A stretch of 64,000 nucleotides of DNA from Opitutaceae bacterium TAV5 (GTDB lineage Bacteria; Verrucomicrobiota; Verrucomicrobiia; Opitutales; Opitutaceae), in contig CP007053.1 in the NCBI GenBank assembly GCA_000242935.3, positions 248,001-312,000 on the forward strand, in the 5' to 3' direction. The notes below the pieces were generated by a model that made no database searches, was not told the origin of the DNA, and saw nothing but the letters and a program-made list of their open reading frames with translations. Numbering within the stretch: the stretch's first letter is position 1; the number at the start of each line of letters is the position of its first letter. Positions 34,101 to 42,723 of this stretch are shown piece after piece. The position numbers were made by a program, and so were the translations under genes.

Positions 34101-37100
34101 CCTGTAACGGCGACCGTATCCGTCGGGTTGAGGAAGACGATGTTGCCGTTTTTGGCGATGAGTTCGAGCGAACCATTATTGTCGAGGGTTGTGGTGCCAC
34201 CGTTGTTGTCGAAGACGGTGATACTGGAAGCCTTGATTGAAACAGCCTGGCCTACGCCCTTCCCGGTGAGAGAACCGGCGGTGACATGAAGCGATCCGAG
34301 GTTTTCCACAAAGGTGTCGCCTTCGGTGGCGGTGGCGTTGAGGACGTTGATATCTAACTCGAGAGGGTCCGCCTGCGTGCCGAGGTGTTTTGCCGTGATA
34401 TCGAGAGCGTAGGCTCTGACGTTGGGCCGTGTTTCCCCGGTCATGCGGTCGTCGATGATGTCGCCGTTGGCGGCCTTGATGATGACATTTTTGCCGGTGG
34501 CTTCGACGACACCGAGGTAGATATCCCGGGATGCCTCGATCGAGGTGTCACTGGCGGACCTGGCGTAGGCGAGGTAGAGGTCGCTGCTGCCAATCTGCTT
34601 GAGGTAGAGACCGCCGTTGGTCGTATCCACGGTCAGCTTTTCTACAGCGATTTCGAGGGAATCCGACGATGTGCCGACGCTGCCGGCTTTCAGGGCGAGA
34701 TTTTTTGCCGTAAGGTTGGCAGCATCGCCGTTGCCGTCGGTGATCTGCCCGGTGGCAGTCAGGTTGATGTCGTGGCCGGCACCGGCCGTCACGGCGCCGA
34801 GCTTGATGCCACCGGAGTTGGTGAAGGTGATGTCGCCGGCATCGTGGGTGGTGGCGGCAAGATTGATGTCTCCCGTGTTTTCAACGACGATGGCACCGTT
34901 TGCCGTGGCGGTGAAATCAGCGTACTGGCCGCCGGTTCCGGAGATTTTGGTGGAGAGGGGGGCGGCATCCGAGCCGATGCTGCTGGCGGCCGTGAGGGTC
35001 GCGGAGTTGCCGGTGATGTTGGTGACTCCGGGGCCAGCGGCGTTGAGGATCGAGCCCGATGACTGGAGGGTAACGCCGCCTTGCGCAGAGGAAACCGTCT
35101 TGAGGTCGAGGTCACCGGCGCCGGTTTGCGTGATCCTGACGTCCGAATTTGCGCCTTTTGCGGCGGCGGTCAGCGTCAGGCCGCCTTGCTGGGAAATGTA
35201 GATGCCGCCCTGGCCGGCTTTGAGATCAAGCGAGGAAACCTGCGTCGAAAGATCCGTGGTGCTTGTCCCGATATTTTTGGTGGCGACGAGCGTGGCATCG
35301 CCGGCGACGAGGGGATGGCCACCGCTCTGGGTGATGGAACCGGCGGCATTCAGATTCAGGGAATTGGAGCCAAGATTGATCCCGGTGAGCACAAGGTCGC
35401 CCGCAGTGTTGGCAAAGGCAAGGGAAGTGCCGGTACCGGTGGTTACGGAGAGGTTTTTGTTTGTTGAATCAAAGGCGAGGTCGGCAGTGGCGGAGTTGAT
35501 GGTGACCCGGCCGCCGGCAGTGGTGGCGGCAATGGAGGTCAGTGCAGTGGAATTGTCGACGTGGGTGATTCCATTCTGTTCGGCAACGGTCGTTGTGATG
35601 GAATCCACCGCCGTCTTGAGCGCCTTGCCGGCGGTCCCGATCTGCTTTGCGGAGAGAACGGCCTCGGCGGCGGTGATGACGTTGGAGGTATGGGTGCCAA
35701 CGGTGGAGATATTGCCGGTGGCGACGGCGATGGTTACAGTGCCTCCGGCGGCGGTGATCGCGGAGTCGTCGAAACCGAACCAGGCATTGCCGCCCATTGC
35801 GGCAAGACCGACGTCGTTATCTGTGCCCGATGCGGTGATGGTGCCGATAGTGAGACGGTTGGCTTCCTGCAGATAGACCCCTCCATCCGAGGCCGTGGCA
35901 TTGATGCGTCCGCCGGTGATGGTGGTAAGGGCATTCCCGTTCTGACCGATGCCCTTACCAGCGCTCAGCTTGAGCGTGTTTGAGGTGATGCCGGTGGCTG
36001 AGCCTGTCGGCACGTTAAGAATAGAGCCAGCGGTCGATTCGATATCGACTTCCCGGGTGGCAGAAATGTTGCCATAGATCCCGATGTTTCCCGATGAAGT
36101 AATCCGGATGTCTTTGGTGCCATCGTGGGTGGTCGTGGCCGGAGTACTTCCTCCCCCCGTGATCTCATAAGCCTTGATATCGCCCGCCTCGGTCAGGAGG
36201 GCGGCATTGCCATACTCGCGGACAGTGACATCGCGGATGTAAAGCGTATCCGATGTGTTGTTGAGGGTGATGCTGCCGCTGGTCTGCGTGGATGCGGTGA
36301 GGAAGGTAAGGCGGGTGTTGAGAGAGCCGATATCGTTTTTGGCGTCAAGCGTGGCGGACCAGGCATCGACATGAGTACCGCCTCCGCTGCCTTTCAGTGC
36401 ACCGTTTCGGGTTGTGATGACGACGCTGGCGATGTCGGTGTCACTTCTGTCGCCGTTTGTCGTGATCGCACCGAGGGTGAGATCACCTGCCCCGGTGTTC
36501 GTGATGATAATGTTGCCGGTCGAGGTGGTGTCGCCGTTGGTTCCCGATTTTGTGGACGCATTCAGGGTGCCGGCCGAGATTTTCAGGGGGTCAAGGGTGA
36601 TGGTCTCGTTGCCGCCCCCATCCGTGCCGTAGGTCACTTTCCCGATCGAGGCGTTTTGCGCTCCCCGGGTCTCCAGATTGAGGGTGTCGGCGGTGAGGAG
36701 ACCAGGGCCGGCGATGTGGCCGGTGGTCGCAGTCAGGGAGGCGGTGCCGGTGGTGGTGAGATCATGTGCGACGTTGATGCCGCCGGCTGTAGTGATGGAG
36801 ATGTTACCGGCGCCGGTGTCGATGGCGTTTGCGAAGCTAAAGCCGCCTGCATTCGCGACGGTAAAGTTACCGGTGGTCGCAAGGGAGCCGTTGAGGGCGA
36901 CGGCTCCCGTGTTGTTGAACGTGATGGCTCCCGCACCGGTGCTGAGGACACCACTGCTCTGTGTGAAATCCTTGCCGGTGGTGGTCAGGCTGCCGCCGTT
37001 GGTAGTGATATCGGCGGCGATGGTGACGGAGCCGTTGGCATTACCGGTGCCACCGCCGGCGTTGCTGCCGGCGTTGAGCGCGAGGTTCAGTTTGTTGGTG

Positions 37101-38683
37101 CCCGAAGAGATGGCCTGATTGATGAAGATGCTGTTGTGGGCATTAAGGGTAAGGGTGCGATCATTGGTGCCGGTGTAGGCCAAGGCTGTCGAGAGCGTGA
37201 TACTGCCATCCTGGGTGCCGACATTGCCAGTGGTGATGGTGACATTGCCGGTGCCGAGGGCGGTGAGGAGGTTATCGATCCCGAGCTCGGCCGTATCGGC
37301 ACTGGACGAGAAGGGGTTGCCGGTGCCGGTGATGTTTGTATTCGTGTTGCCTGACACGATTTCGATATTGGCGGGGTCGATGAGCCAGGTGCCGGCGAGG
37401 CCGTTGGGCGCGGAGACGTCGGGGGCGGCGCCGATTTCGAAGCTCCGGTAACCGCTGGTCTCGATGAAACCGCCATCGCCGAACAGGGCACCGCCGCGGG
37501 CCTGGAGGGCGGCTCCGGTGCCGATGCGGGCGGAGTGTTCACCGACGACGAGGATGGTGCCGCCGTCTCCTTGCTGGCCGGCGTTGGCGGTGGTGGTACT
37601 GGCGGAACCGACGGCCACGGTATGGGTGGCGCGGAGGTCAATGGAGCCGGCATCGCCTTGGCCGGCGGCATCGGCGGCGAGGGTGCCGAACTGGCCGACG
37701 TTTTCACCGGCGAGGGTGATGGCGCCGGCAGTGGAACCGGTGGCGGCAGAGGATACGGTGATCGTGCCGCTGTTGAGGACGTCGCCTTCGTTGCGTGCGA
37801 GGAGCTGGACGGAGCCGGTGAGGTCGGCGAGGGAGTTGGCCTCGATGACGCCGGTGTTGTTGACGACGGAGGAAACGATGTCGCGGGCGGTGTCGCCGGA
37901 GAGGAGAACCTGGCCGCCGTGCGCCTGGAGGGCGCCGGTGTTGGAGACGGAGCTGCTCATGGGCTCGCCATCGGGGCCGATGACTTTTTCGGTGATCTTG
38001 CCCGAAACCCGGAACTTGACGAGGCCATCGCCGGAGAAATCGACATAAGCCTGTTTGCCGGAGGCGAGGGCGACGTGGCCGCCCTTGGCGACGATGATGC
38101 CGGCGTTTTCGACGCCGGGAGCGACGAGCCAGGCAAAGCCGTTGTCGGCAACGGTGATGCGACCGTGGTTGACGACATAAGCGAGCTGGGCGGCGGGGTC
38201 CTGGGTGAAGGTGTAGTTGCCGGCCATGAAGTCTTCGTTGCGGATGCCGAGGGTGCTGGCCATGAGGCCGGCGACATCAACCCGGGAGCCGGGGCCGAAG
38301 AGGATGCCATTGGGGTTGAGGAGGAAGACGCGGCCGTTCGCACTGAGGGCGCCAAGGATTTTCGAGGCGTCGGCGCCGGTGACGCGGTTGAGGATGACAG
38401 AGGCTGCGCCGGGCTGGAGGAAACGGACGGCTTCGTTGGCGTTGATGCCGAATTGTTGCCAGTCGATGATGGCCTTGTTGGTGAGCTGGTTGATGGTCGT
38501 GGTGTTGCCGCCGCTGGAGATGCTGGCTTCACCGGCCACAACCTTGCCGCCGGTGGGACGGGCATAGGCCATGGAGGGCAGGACGGCCATGAGTCCGCTC
38601 AGGACGGAGGCAAGAAGGCCGCGTGTGAACGACTGCTTTTCGGTTTTCATAAACAGGCTGATGGTCGTGCGTTTCGTTGTCAT
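28148..38683 (-). CDS. TpsA: giant filamentous-haemagglutinin-type exoprotein of a two-partner system
   Basis: 3511 residues. Signal peptide to about residue 42 (ASVLSGLMAVLPSMAYA). Haemagglutination/TPS domain about 45-290 with NQLTNKAIIDWQQFGINANE, NRVTGADASKILG and the hallmark NPNGILFGPGSRVDV. The rest is a long beta-helix of imperfect repeats (TAGNITLTATSGDI-type). Two copies of a 337-residue unit sit in tandem (about 30590-32610; period 1011 bp). An alpha-helical insertion occurs at about residues 1613-1842 (nt 33155-33845). The C-terminus has no autotransporter barrel, toxin domain or sorting signal. It follows its secretor gene tpsB by 39 nt. It should be exported by TpsB and act as an adhesin. 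Start ATG 38683 has no strong Shine-Dalgarno; ATG 38650 is an alternative. Confidence 0.9.
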   Translation of the reverse strand: MTTKRTTISLFMKTEKQSFTRGLLASVLSGLMAVLPSMAYARPTGGKVVAGEASISSGGNTTTINQLTNKAIIDWQQFGINANEAVRFLQPGAASVILNRVTGADASKILGALSANGRVFLLNPNGILFGPGSRVDVAGLMASTLGIRNEDFMAGNYTFTQDPAAQLAYVVNHGRITVADNGFAWLVAPGVENAGIIVAKGGHVALASGKQAYVDFSGDGLVKFRVSGKITEKVIGPDGEPMSSSVSNTGALQAHGGQVLLSGDTARDIVSSVVNNTGVIEANSLADLTGSVQLLARNEGDVLNSGTITVSSAATGSTAGAITLAGENVGQFGTLAADAAGQGDAGSIDLRATHTVAVGSASTTTANAGQQGDGGTILVVGEHSARIGTGAALQARGGALFGDGGFIETSGYRSFEIGAAPDVSAPNGLAGTWLIDPANIEIVSGNTNTNITGTGNPFSSSADTAELGIDNLLTALGTGNVTITTGNVGTQDGSITLSTALAYTGTNDRTLTLNAHNSIFINQAISSGTNKLNLALNAGSNAGGGTGNANGSVTIAADITTNGGSLTTTGKDFTQSSGVLSTGAGAITFNNTGAVALNGSLATTGNFTVANAGGFSFANAIDTGAGNISITTAGGINVAHDLTTTGTASLTATTGHIAGPGLLTADTLNLETRGAQNASIGKVTYGTDGGGNETITLDPLKISAGTLNASTKSGTNGDTTSTGNIIITNTGAGDLTLGAITTNGDRSDTDIASVVITTRNGALKGSGGGTHVDAWSATLDAKNDIGSLNTRLTFLTASTQTSGSITLNNTSDTLYIRDVTVREYGNAALLTEAGDIKAYEITGGGSTPATTTHDGTKDIRITSSGNIGIYGNISATREVDIESTAGSILNVPTGSATGITSNTLKLSAGKGIGQNGNALTTITGGRINATASDGGVYLQEANRLTIGTITASGTDNDVGLAAMGGNAWFGFDDSAITAAGGTVTIAVATGNISTVGTHTSNVITAAEAVLSAKQIGTAGKALKTAVDSITTTVAEQNGITHVDNSTALTSIAATTAGGRVTINSATADLAFDSTNKNLSVTTGTGTSLAFANTAGDLVLTGINLGSNSLNLNAAGSITQSGGHPLVAGDATLVATKNIGTSTTDLSTQVSSLDLKAGQGGIYISQQGGLTLTAAAKGANSDVRITQTGAGDLDLKTVSSAQGGVTLQSSGSILNAAGPGVTNITGNSATLTAASSIGSDAAPLSTKISGTGGQYADFTATANGAIVVENTGDINLAATTHDAGDITFTNSGGIKLGAVTAGAGHDINLTATGQITDGNGDAANLTAKNLALKAGSVGTSSDSLEIAVEKLTVDTTNGGLYLKQIGSSDLYLAYARSASDTSIEASRDIYLGVVEATGKNVIIKAANGDIIDDRMTGETRPNVRAYALDITAKHLGTQADPLELDINVLNATATEGDTFVENLGSLHVTAGSLTGKGVGQAVSIKASSITVFDNNGGTTTLDNNGSLELIAKNGNIVFLNPTDTVAVTGTGTITLEALGTVLPGGETGLVGVIIAGNLKTAGGNITLKASSHISINLLDAGTGNVTVQSGNGLIIDGNGSAVNIIARNVTLSGKSLSDAQAWQDLSKAIADAGDKNLNLNLQTQQKTYEEQLVAMYASFVSLYQTLYNNSVNDVSAKESAVSSAQSSYDAAYWTFYAAGIAFDTANLVASILEIPAGAAQAIPLVGDGGAALALGIAKAVLAGLQVAAGAAEHAVEAMGNNLSDAEHALITAEAALFSNKQHLDDNTGLLNTHTSILNDLTDKQAKAEYALAASKLLNQLAQKAYDDNNVIGTATQALGIQAERVDATAFGQSNIYIESPGSLGIGNLSAQGIDTTIETTAQGDLNILGQSTSTKDIILYSENGAINGSTSGKLVTGDLVAIAANGVGRGTPLNTQVDRIAASGGTGGARFVNDNGIEPLTIDGISVATSNVTRTVTGVSGADDILIETTGDLILNKEVKDTSGTHTVTLEATGGSITGADIVRHVTGGTLNTTAASGIGTAGTPLRTDVAEIIATVTGDGLINIDEKDAIKLTSVTTENGPITVKAGGDIDAVSVVSTTDAAGNTIDLTATSGDITAGTITAGATHGDITLTATAGQVNNDQNTGTKITGHDLTITAATGIGMAGTDANRSLDTDVASLVANVTGAGDINIAETDDLAVKQVATPDGDITIVSATGSLALTQIAASGAGNTVTLKAAGAITDATDAADTSNKITATNLAAIAGTGIGAADNHLEVQVDNLEAYTATGGIYINDLTGDLTIGDVTPGLGLPALEGVKADEGDVVLTTAGNMVINEIVAALDGDATLDATTGSITGADSLTRHVIADTLTATAATGIGAAGTPLRTDVTELIAEVTGAGLVNIDEKDAIKLTSVTTENGPITINAGGDIDAVKVVSTTDAAGNDIALTATAGNITAGIIGAGHTYGDIALTAVAGQVNNDQNTGTKITGHDLTITAANGIGMTGADANRSLDTNVASLVANVTDAGDINIAEADDLAVKQVATPDGDITIVSATGSLALTQIAASGAGNTVTLKAATAITDATADTSSKVSTDNLALIAGTGIGTSANSLEVRIKNLEAATGAGDIHITNLTGDLTIGDVTPGLGLAALDGVRADQGNIVLTTPGSMIINETVAAPDGDVTLEATAGSITGTGPIPPQYHVEARTLDATAATGIGTADTPLRTNIDNLIAAVTGTGLINLEENDDINLEHVTTADGPVTIKAGGDITIDFVDANGTVTLSSDNGSIITNPGGELTGEGLVIDSGSGIDVDTDVDWVDFTVTGTGDIIIREQSGLDLRNVVTANGYIDVRTGLNGQGVGDITATNVISQTDIDRNDITLHALAGDITIHNVVAGQGQNADVVLIADTGAVSTARPGGNPVVADELDVTAVSGINLETTVNAARLVTTGAGSVVINETDAITLADVTAANGPIDITAGGTVTATHVVSATDSAANHVNITATSGDIIVDLVAAGTGQGGDVTLRADGVIRESTPEDAEADIVGNTVNLHAGGDIGLGDAGALEINSNRLNAYSRDGNITLADTGDVIINELHALNGFVKITAGGHIADDNDDTTWIKAKDLVLEAGTGIGEQGPAATRALDTEARTLSASVTGTGGINIAQSSDGLLIHNASTADGDINIIATRGDIDVDLVTAAGLGNTVNLLAHDGAIRDVRNDDLVNITADNLSLNGSNGVGSRDNLLDVATALITAHGGTGGVYINNLREGLVLAGLDTILGDIFLRTPGLLEINDPLINSGGGDISLTTTDTGADTDYIIINALIQATGGNGSVYLDADDTLIQNAAIRVENKGAVEATAGIDIIMGAGTTTTADLDHITYTAGNRIELGRLIASTQPVGGTVTVQAPVIVNNNPAGLAAIAGAFLKVNTAPGVTKGMVEDLIAGRDTASAIWLNQRLVGGLLSRDPSVIGQPRVDSVTYDIGWRPLYESGYENLPVDESAYAGEGFVRQGNSDIWSFIR
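30590..32610. repeat. Tandem 1011-bp duplication inside tpsA
   Basis: Positions near 30971 and 31982 are 1011 bp apart, and about 100 bp from there is essentially identical in both copies (GTGTTGCCGGCGCCGGACGC and on). The blocks around 31438 and 32449 also match with nearly the same period. 1011 bp is exactly 337 codons, so the frame is kept. Confidence 0.75.
33155..33845 (-). other. Alpha-helical insertion domain inside TpsA (coding, residues about 1613-1842)
   Basis: The beta-helix repeats stop and about 230 residues with helical composition follow: DAQAWQDLSKAIADAGDKN, a Gln/Lys/Tyr-rich helix, AKESAVSSAQSSYDAAYW, a hydrophobic helix (ALALGIAKAVLAGLQVAAGA) and ASKLLNQLAQKAYDDNN. The beta-helix repeats then resume. 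I do not recognise it as a named domain. Confidence 0.65.
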
Positions 38684-38722
38684 GATAGTGTTCTGTTCAG
38701 TGTCCGTGGAGGGGCGGGGGGG

Positions 38723-40969
38723 TCAGAAACTGAATCGGACCTGACCGTAGAAGTAGCAGTCGTCACCGCGTTGGGCGCCGACGGGGAAACCGACGTCAAA
38801 ACGGGCGTCGAGGTTTTTGAAGAGCTCGGCGCGGAAGCCGAGGCCGGCACCGGAGAGGCTGCGCCATTTTTGCTGGCCGATGATGGGCCGCTGGAGGTGG
38901 GTCTCGCCGTGATCGAAGAACCCGGCGAGTTGCCAGCGGGCGTTGTCGGGGAGGATGGAGAAGCGGACTTCAGCGTTGATGACAAAGCCGTCGTCACCGG
39001 AGTAGTGCGACTGGGGCTGGCCGCGGACAGTGTTGGCGCCGCCGATGTAGATCTGTTCGCCGGAGACGAGGGGGTCGAGGGAGTACTGGCCGGTGAAGTT
39101 GAGGAGGGCGTAAAGGCGGGGGTGGAAGCTCTGGACACGCATGAGGCTGAGGACAAACTTGGTGAAGCTGTTGTCGGCCCCGGCGTAGGCGCGGCTGGAG
39201 AGGGTATAGTTGTCTTTCATGCCGCCGAGGATGTGGCCGAGGCCTTGATGGATGTGAAGGGAGAGGAAGGTGCGGCCGGAGTTGTCCTTGCGGTCGTAGT
39301 CGGCGCCGAAGCGGAGTTTGCGGATGCTGTCGTCGCTGGTGATGCCGCCGAGCATGCGCTGCTCCATGTCCTGCCACTCAAACCAGCCCTGGAGGTTGAG
39401 AGAGGAGCGGGCGGACCAGATGATGTGATGGGAGAGACCGGCGCCCCAGGAGATGTTGTCGCCTTTGATGTCGAGGATTTCGTATTCGTTGCCGGCCTCG
39501 TTGTTGCCCTGGCCGAAGTAAAGGTGGCCGGAGGTGCCGTTGGTGCCGAGGGGGCGGGTGTAATCGACCTGATAGAACCAGACGTCGGTCTGGTCGGGAG
39601 AGAAGACACCGAAGGCGCTGAAGACATCGCCCGCGCCGGTGAAGTTGGGGAGAGAGAAGGCAGGGATGATGCGGTATTCGCCGGAATCGTCGCTGCCGAA
39701 GTTGTTGGCTTCGATGGAACCGGAGATGCGGCGATCTTCCTTGATCTCGATTTCGATGTCGGTGGAGCCGGTTTCTGCGCCAGGCTTGAGGGTGGAGCTG
39801 GCCGTGAGGCCGGAGCGTTCGTTGAGGAAAACGAGGGGGCGCTCTACCTCCGGTATGGTGAAGGGCTGGCCGATGGCGGTGGTGTGGGCAAGGGTATCGA
39901 GGACGCGTCGGGTGGAGTAACGGCGGTTGCCGGTGACATGGATCTGGCCGAGCCAGCCTTCAAGGACACGGAATTCGATGGGACCGCCGTCACGGACGTC
40001 CTGCCTGGGGATGACCACGCGTACAAGCTGGTAGCCTTTCTGATGGTAATAATTTTCAACACGGGTGGCGGTGGCGAGAAGCTGCTGGAAAGTGAGCTCG
40101 CGGTTGAGGTCGGAGGCAACGAGAGCAGCAAGCGTTTGCTGATCGTAGAGTGTGTTGCCGACAAAACGAATCTCGCTGACGTGAATGCGCGGGCCAGCGT
40201 CGGCAGGGGTCATGGGAGCCACGGGTTTCGGCGTGGTGACCAGGGGGGTATCCTTGGAGGGGACGGGGGGAAGAGCAGTACCAAGAGCTTCCGAATAAGC
40301 GCCTCGGGCACCGGACATCTGGACCGGGGTAGCGGCAGGCACGGAATCAGGGACCGGGGAGACGGCAGCTGCAGAGGCAGCGGAAGCGGGCCTGGCGGCA
40401 GAAGCTGTGGCCTCAACGGCCGGGCCTGCCGGTTTGGCAGGAGTAGCGGTTTTGTTGGAGGTGGCCGTTTCGGTGGTAGCGGAGGGCGGGACAGCGAATC
40501 GGGTGGATTGCGAGGGAGGAGCGACAGGGGTACGGGAAGCGGACCGGACGCGAGGAGCGGCTTTTTCAGAGGTGGCGGATTGGCCCGGGGCTGCCTTGGC
40601 TGGAGCGGTGGCAGGTTTGGCGGAGGACGTCGGCGTGACAGATCTGGCAGAACCGGATTCTTTCTGCGGGGCCTTCGTTGTGGATGGTCCGGAGCTTGCA
40701 GAAACCGCAACGGCAGGAGGAGACGCAGGGGTATCGTCAATCACAGGTTTGGCTTCCCCGGTGGAAACAGGCGGGAAGGGTGCGAAGTAGACCTTGCCGT
40801 CATCCGACTGTGTGGATTTTCCCTGCGTGCGAGCCGATGGAGTGATTAACAAGCCGCCGAGCACCAGCACCGCCAGGAGGGAGGAGAAACGGATCGCATA
40901 CACATGGGTGGGGCCACCGGAACCACTGCGGGAGGGACCGAGCGAGGAGGGATTCTTTTCTTTTGTCAT
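38723..40969 (-). CDS. TpsB: outer-membrane transporter of the two-partner system
   Basis: 748 residues. Signal peptide about 25-47. Then an unusual 200-residue linker rich in Ala, Pro, Ser and Thr (50-258). POTRA domain from 262 (IHVSEIRFVGNTLYDQQTLA; VIPRQDVRDGGPIEFRVLEG). ShlB/FhaC-type beta-barrel about 355-748 with repeated amphipathic strands and the conserved loop-6 motif ANTVRGQPQSHYSGDDG; it ends in YFYGQVRFSF with a terminal Phe, as outer-membrane barrels do. It exports the TpsA protein encoded 39 nt downstream. The long linker before POTRA replaces the short N-terminal helix of FhaC. Start ATG 40969 is first in frame after a stop. Confidence 0.93.
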   Translation of the reverse strand: MTKEKNPSSLGPSRSGSGGPTHVYAIRFSSLLAVLVLGGLLITPSARTQGKSTQSDDGKVYFAPFPPVSTGEAKPVIDDTPASPPAVAVSASSGPSTTKAPQKESGSARSVTPTSSAKPATAPAKAAPGQSATSEKAAPRVRSASRTPVAPPSQSTRFAVPPSATTETATSNKTATPAKPAGPAVEATASAARPASAASAAAVSPVPDSVPAATPVQMSGARGAYSEALGTALPPVPSKDTPLVTTPKPVAPMTPADAGPRIHVSEIRFVGNTLYDQQTLAALVASDLNRELTFQQLLATATRVENYYHQKGYQLVRVVIPRQDVRDGGPIEFRVLEGWLGQIHVTGNRRYSTRRVLDTLAHTTAIGQPFTIPEVERPLVFLNERSGLTASSTLKPGAETGSTDIEIEIKEDRRISGSIEANNFGSDDSGEYRIIPAFSLPNFTGAGDVFSAFGVFSPDQTDVWFYQVDYTRPLGTNGTSGHLYFGQGNNEAGNEYEILDIKGDNISWGAGLSHHIIWSARSSLNLQGWFEWQDMEQRMLGGITSDDSIRKLRFGADYDRKDNSGRTFLSLHIHQGLGHILGGMKDNYTLSSRAYAGADNSFTKFVLSLMRVQSFHPRLYALLNFTGQYSLDPLVSGEQIYIGGANTVRGQPQSHYSGDDGFVINAEVRFSILPDNARWQLAGFFDHGETHLQRPIIGQQKWRSLSGAGLGFRAELFKNLDARFDVGFPVGAQRGDDCYFYGQVRFSF

Positions 40970-42051
40970 GTTGCTTGTGAAGAGGAACTGGAGTTGAGGA
41001 GGTGAAGGACCGGCATTTCCGGAGTCCGCATCGATTGCGGTCAGCGGGGCAGAAGCCCGAACGTGATGAGGGATGCGTCAGGCAAGCAGGGAAAGGGAAC
41101 GGCAGGTTCTGGCACAGGCACGGCAGGCCAAGGGCGATATGAACGCCAGAGGCATTGGCGCCCGGGTGTGACGGGGACCAAAGGTGCCGGAATTGTGAGT
41201 GAATCGTCTGGTTGATTTGCCTGCATGGTGCATGGCGCAGCTTGAGAGCTTCGGTGGAGACGGAACTCAGGCGACTGCGACCACACCAACGGCGATTCAT
41301 GGTAGTCCCCCCTGAATCTCAATCCGGGGGAACCGCACGAGGGTGCGAAGTTATCTGTCCAAGGGAGAGGGAATGTATGAAGAAGAACACGTTGATTTCC
41401 CTCCTGGCAGTCCATCCAGGTGACCTGAAAACAGGCCTCCGGACGAGATGTGGAGGGGAAACAATGGCAAGCGATTTGCTACAACATTTCCCCAATGACA
41501 AGCAGGAATCGGTCATTCGGGTAGCAAAATCCGGATTCATCATGCCACCGGGGGGGGGCGCCCTGCCGGCCAATGGAAAATGACGAATGCAGAATGACCC
41601 GGAGCTTTCGTACCCCAAGGGTGACCTGTTTTGGTCCCGGAGAAAGGCAGAGCGGGTTCCCTTGCCGATAAAGACTGCGTGGATACCGGAGGGAAGGATC
41701 TTGATCAGTTCGCGCAGGAAATCGACGGCGGTGGCCCGGCTGGTCCGCTTGACGGGCCGGGCAAAGACGAACCTGGAGGTGCGATCAACTGTGATGAAAA
41801 GATGGAGTTGCCCTCCTCGGTTCGCGCCTCGTTCAGGTCGATATGAACCTGGCCAGCGGATCCAGCCCGTGAGGCTTCATCGGCAATTCTGCCCATGATC
41901 GCCGGGATGGCGGTGTTTTCAACCGCCCAGGGGCGGGGAGGAAGCCTGTGCCACTTTGCTGCGTCTGGCGTAACGTCAGTCAGCAAAGAACCCCGGGGCA
42001 TGGCGGCGGCTTTTTCTGCCAATCCGCCGGCCACCCGGGGTCATCAACGGC
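40970..42051. other. Intergenic region upstream of tpsB, containing a transposase remnant
   Basis: About 1.1 kb. 41590-41990 is a degenerate transposase (separate entry). The rest has no clear gene; a 68-codon plus-strand frame at 41377-41583 (MKKNTLISLLAVHPGD) has a good GGGAGAGGGA Shine-Dalgarno but no other support. The tpsBA promoter should be in this region. Confidence 0.45.
41590..41990 (-). pseudogene. IS481-type transposase remnant
   Basis: On the minus strand one frame reads GQVHIDLNEARTEEGNSIF, then after a frameshift DRTSRFVFARPVKRTSRATA and VDFLRELIKILPSGIHAVF. This is the DDE core of IS481-type transposases (HIDLxEVRTxEG..FVAIDRTS+F.F...). The TDNG that normally follows is lost and both gene ends are missing, so it is a dead fragment left by an old insertion upstream of the two-partner secretion operon. 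Confidence 0.75.
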
Positions 42052-42723
42052 TTACTGCGCGGCGGCGGCGGGGCCGGACGGGAGCAGGGAACTGCCGAGC
42101 GTCTTGAAATCGGCCACGAGCTTGTCGAGCGAGGCCTTGAGCGGCACGGAATCGGCAGTCGCCTTGCTCACGTAAGGCTTGACGGTATCGAGCCCTTTGG
42201 TGGTGAGGTCAGCGCCGAGCACCTGCCTGATATCGCTCAGGCTCTGCTGGAAGGGCTTGTAGGTCTCGGAAACGCCGGCGTATTCGGCGACGAGTTTTTG
42301 CAGCTTCCCGGACACCTCGGCGCGGCGATCGAGGCTGGCGGCGCGGAGTTCGGGATTCTGGATGGCGGCGACCTGCGTGCCCCAGGTGGCGATGTAGTTG
42401 TCGGCCTTGGCGCGCATGCTGGCGGCGGAGTCGTTCACGGCCTTGGCCGCGCTCTCCATCGAGGAAAACTGTTTGACGAACGCCTGGTACTGCTTCGTGA
42501 GGTCGGCGGCGGGGGTGTTCACGAGGTTGTTGAGCGACGCGAGGGTGCTGTCGATCTGCGCGCGCGCCTTGACGAGCGCGTCGCCGGAGGACTGGAGCGA
42601 GGCGGCGGCGTTTTCACTTTTTTTGTACGTGCTGGAGCCCGAACTGGAGCAACCGGCGAACGTCAGCGCGGCGGCGCCGACCGCGAGGGTCGTAATACTG
42701 ACTAGGATACGGGTGGTTTTCAT
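42052..42723 (-). CDS. Coiled-coil lipoprotein (DUF2959-like)
   Basis: 223 residues. The signal peptide MKTTRILVSITTLAVGAAALTFAGC ends in a lipobox at Cys25. The mature part is nearly all helical: KKSENAAASLQSSGDALVKA, AQIDSTLASLNNLVNTPAAD, VKQFSSMESAAKAVNDSAAS and a KATADSVPLKASLDKL tail. Overall it looks like the DUF2959 type of periplasmic, coiled-coil lipoprotein; the family has no known function. It is separated from the RND operon upstream by about 320 bp and is probably transcribed alone. Confidence 0.7.
   Translation of the reverse strand: MKTTRILVSITTLAVGAAALTFAGCSSSGSSTYKKSENAAASLQSSGDALVKARAQIDSTLASLNNLVNTPAADLTKQYQAFVKQFSSMESAAKAVNDSAASMRAKADNYIATWGTQVAAIQNPELRAASLDRRAEVSGKLQKLVAEYAGVSETYKPFQQSLSDIRQVLGADLTTKGLDTVKPYVSKATADSVPLKASLDKLVADFKTLGSSLLPSGPAAAAQ

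Noticed and set aside
37535-40849. Plus-strand open frame of 1104 codons
   Set aside because: Antisense to tpsB and the 5' part of tpsA; Gly/Val/Asp-rich without any family features.
41377-41583. 68-codon frame with a good Shine-Dalgarno
   Set aside because: No signal peptide or family; it lies beside a transposase remnant. Noted in the intergenic entry only.
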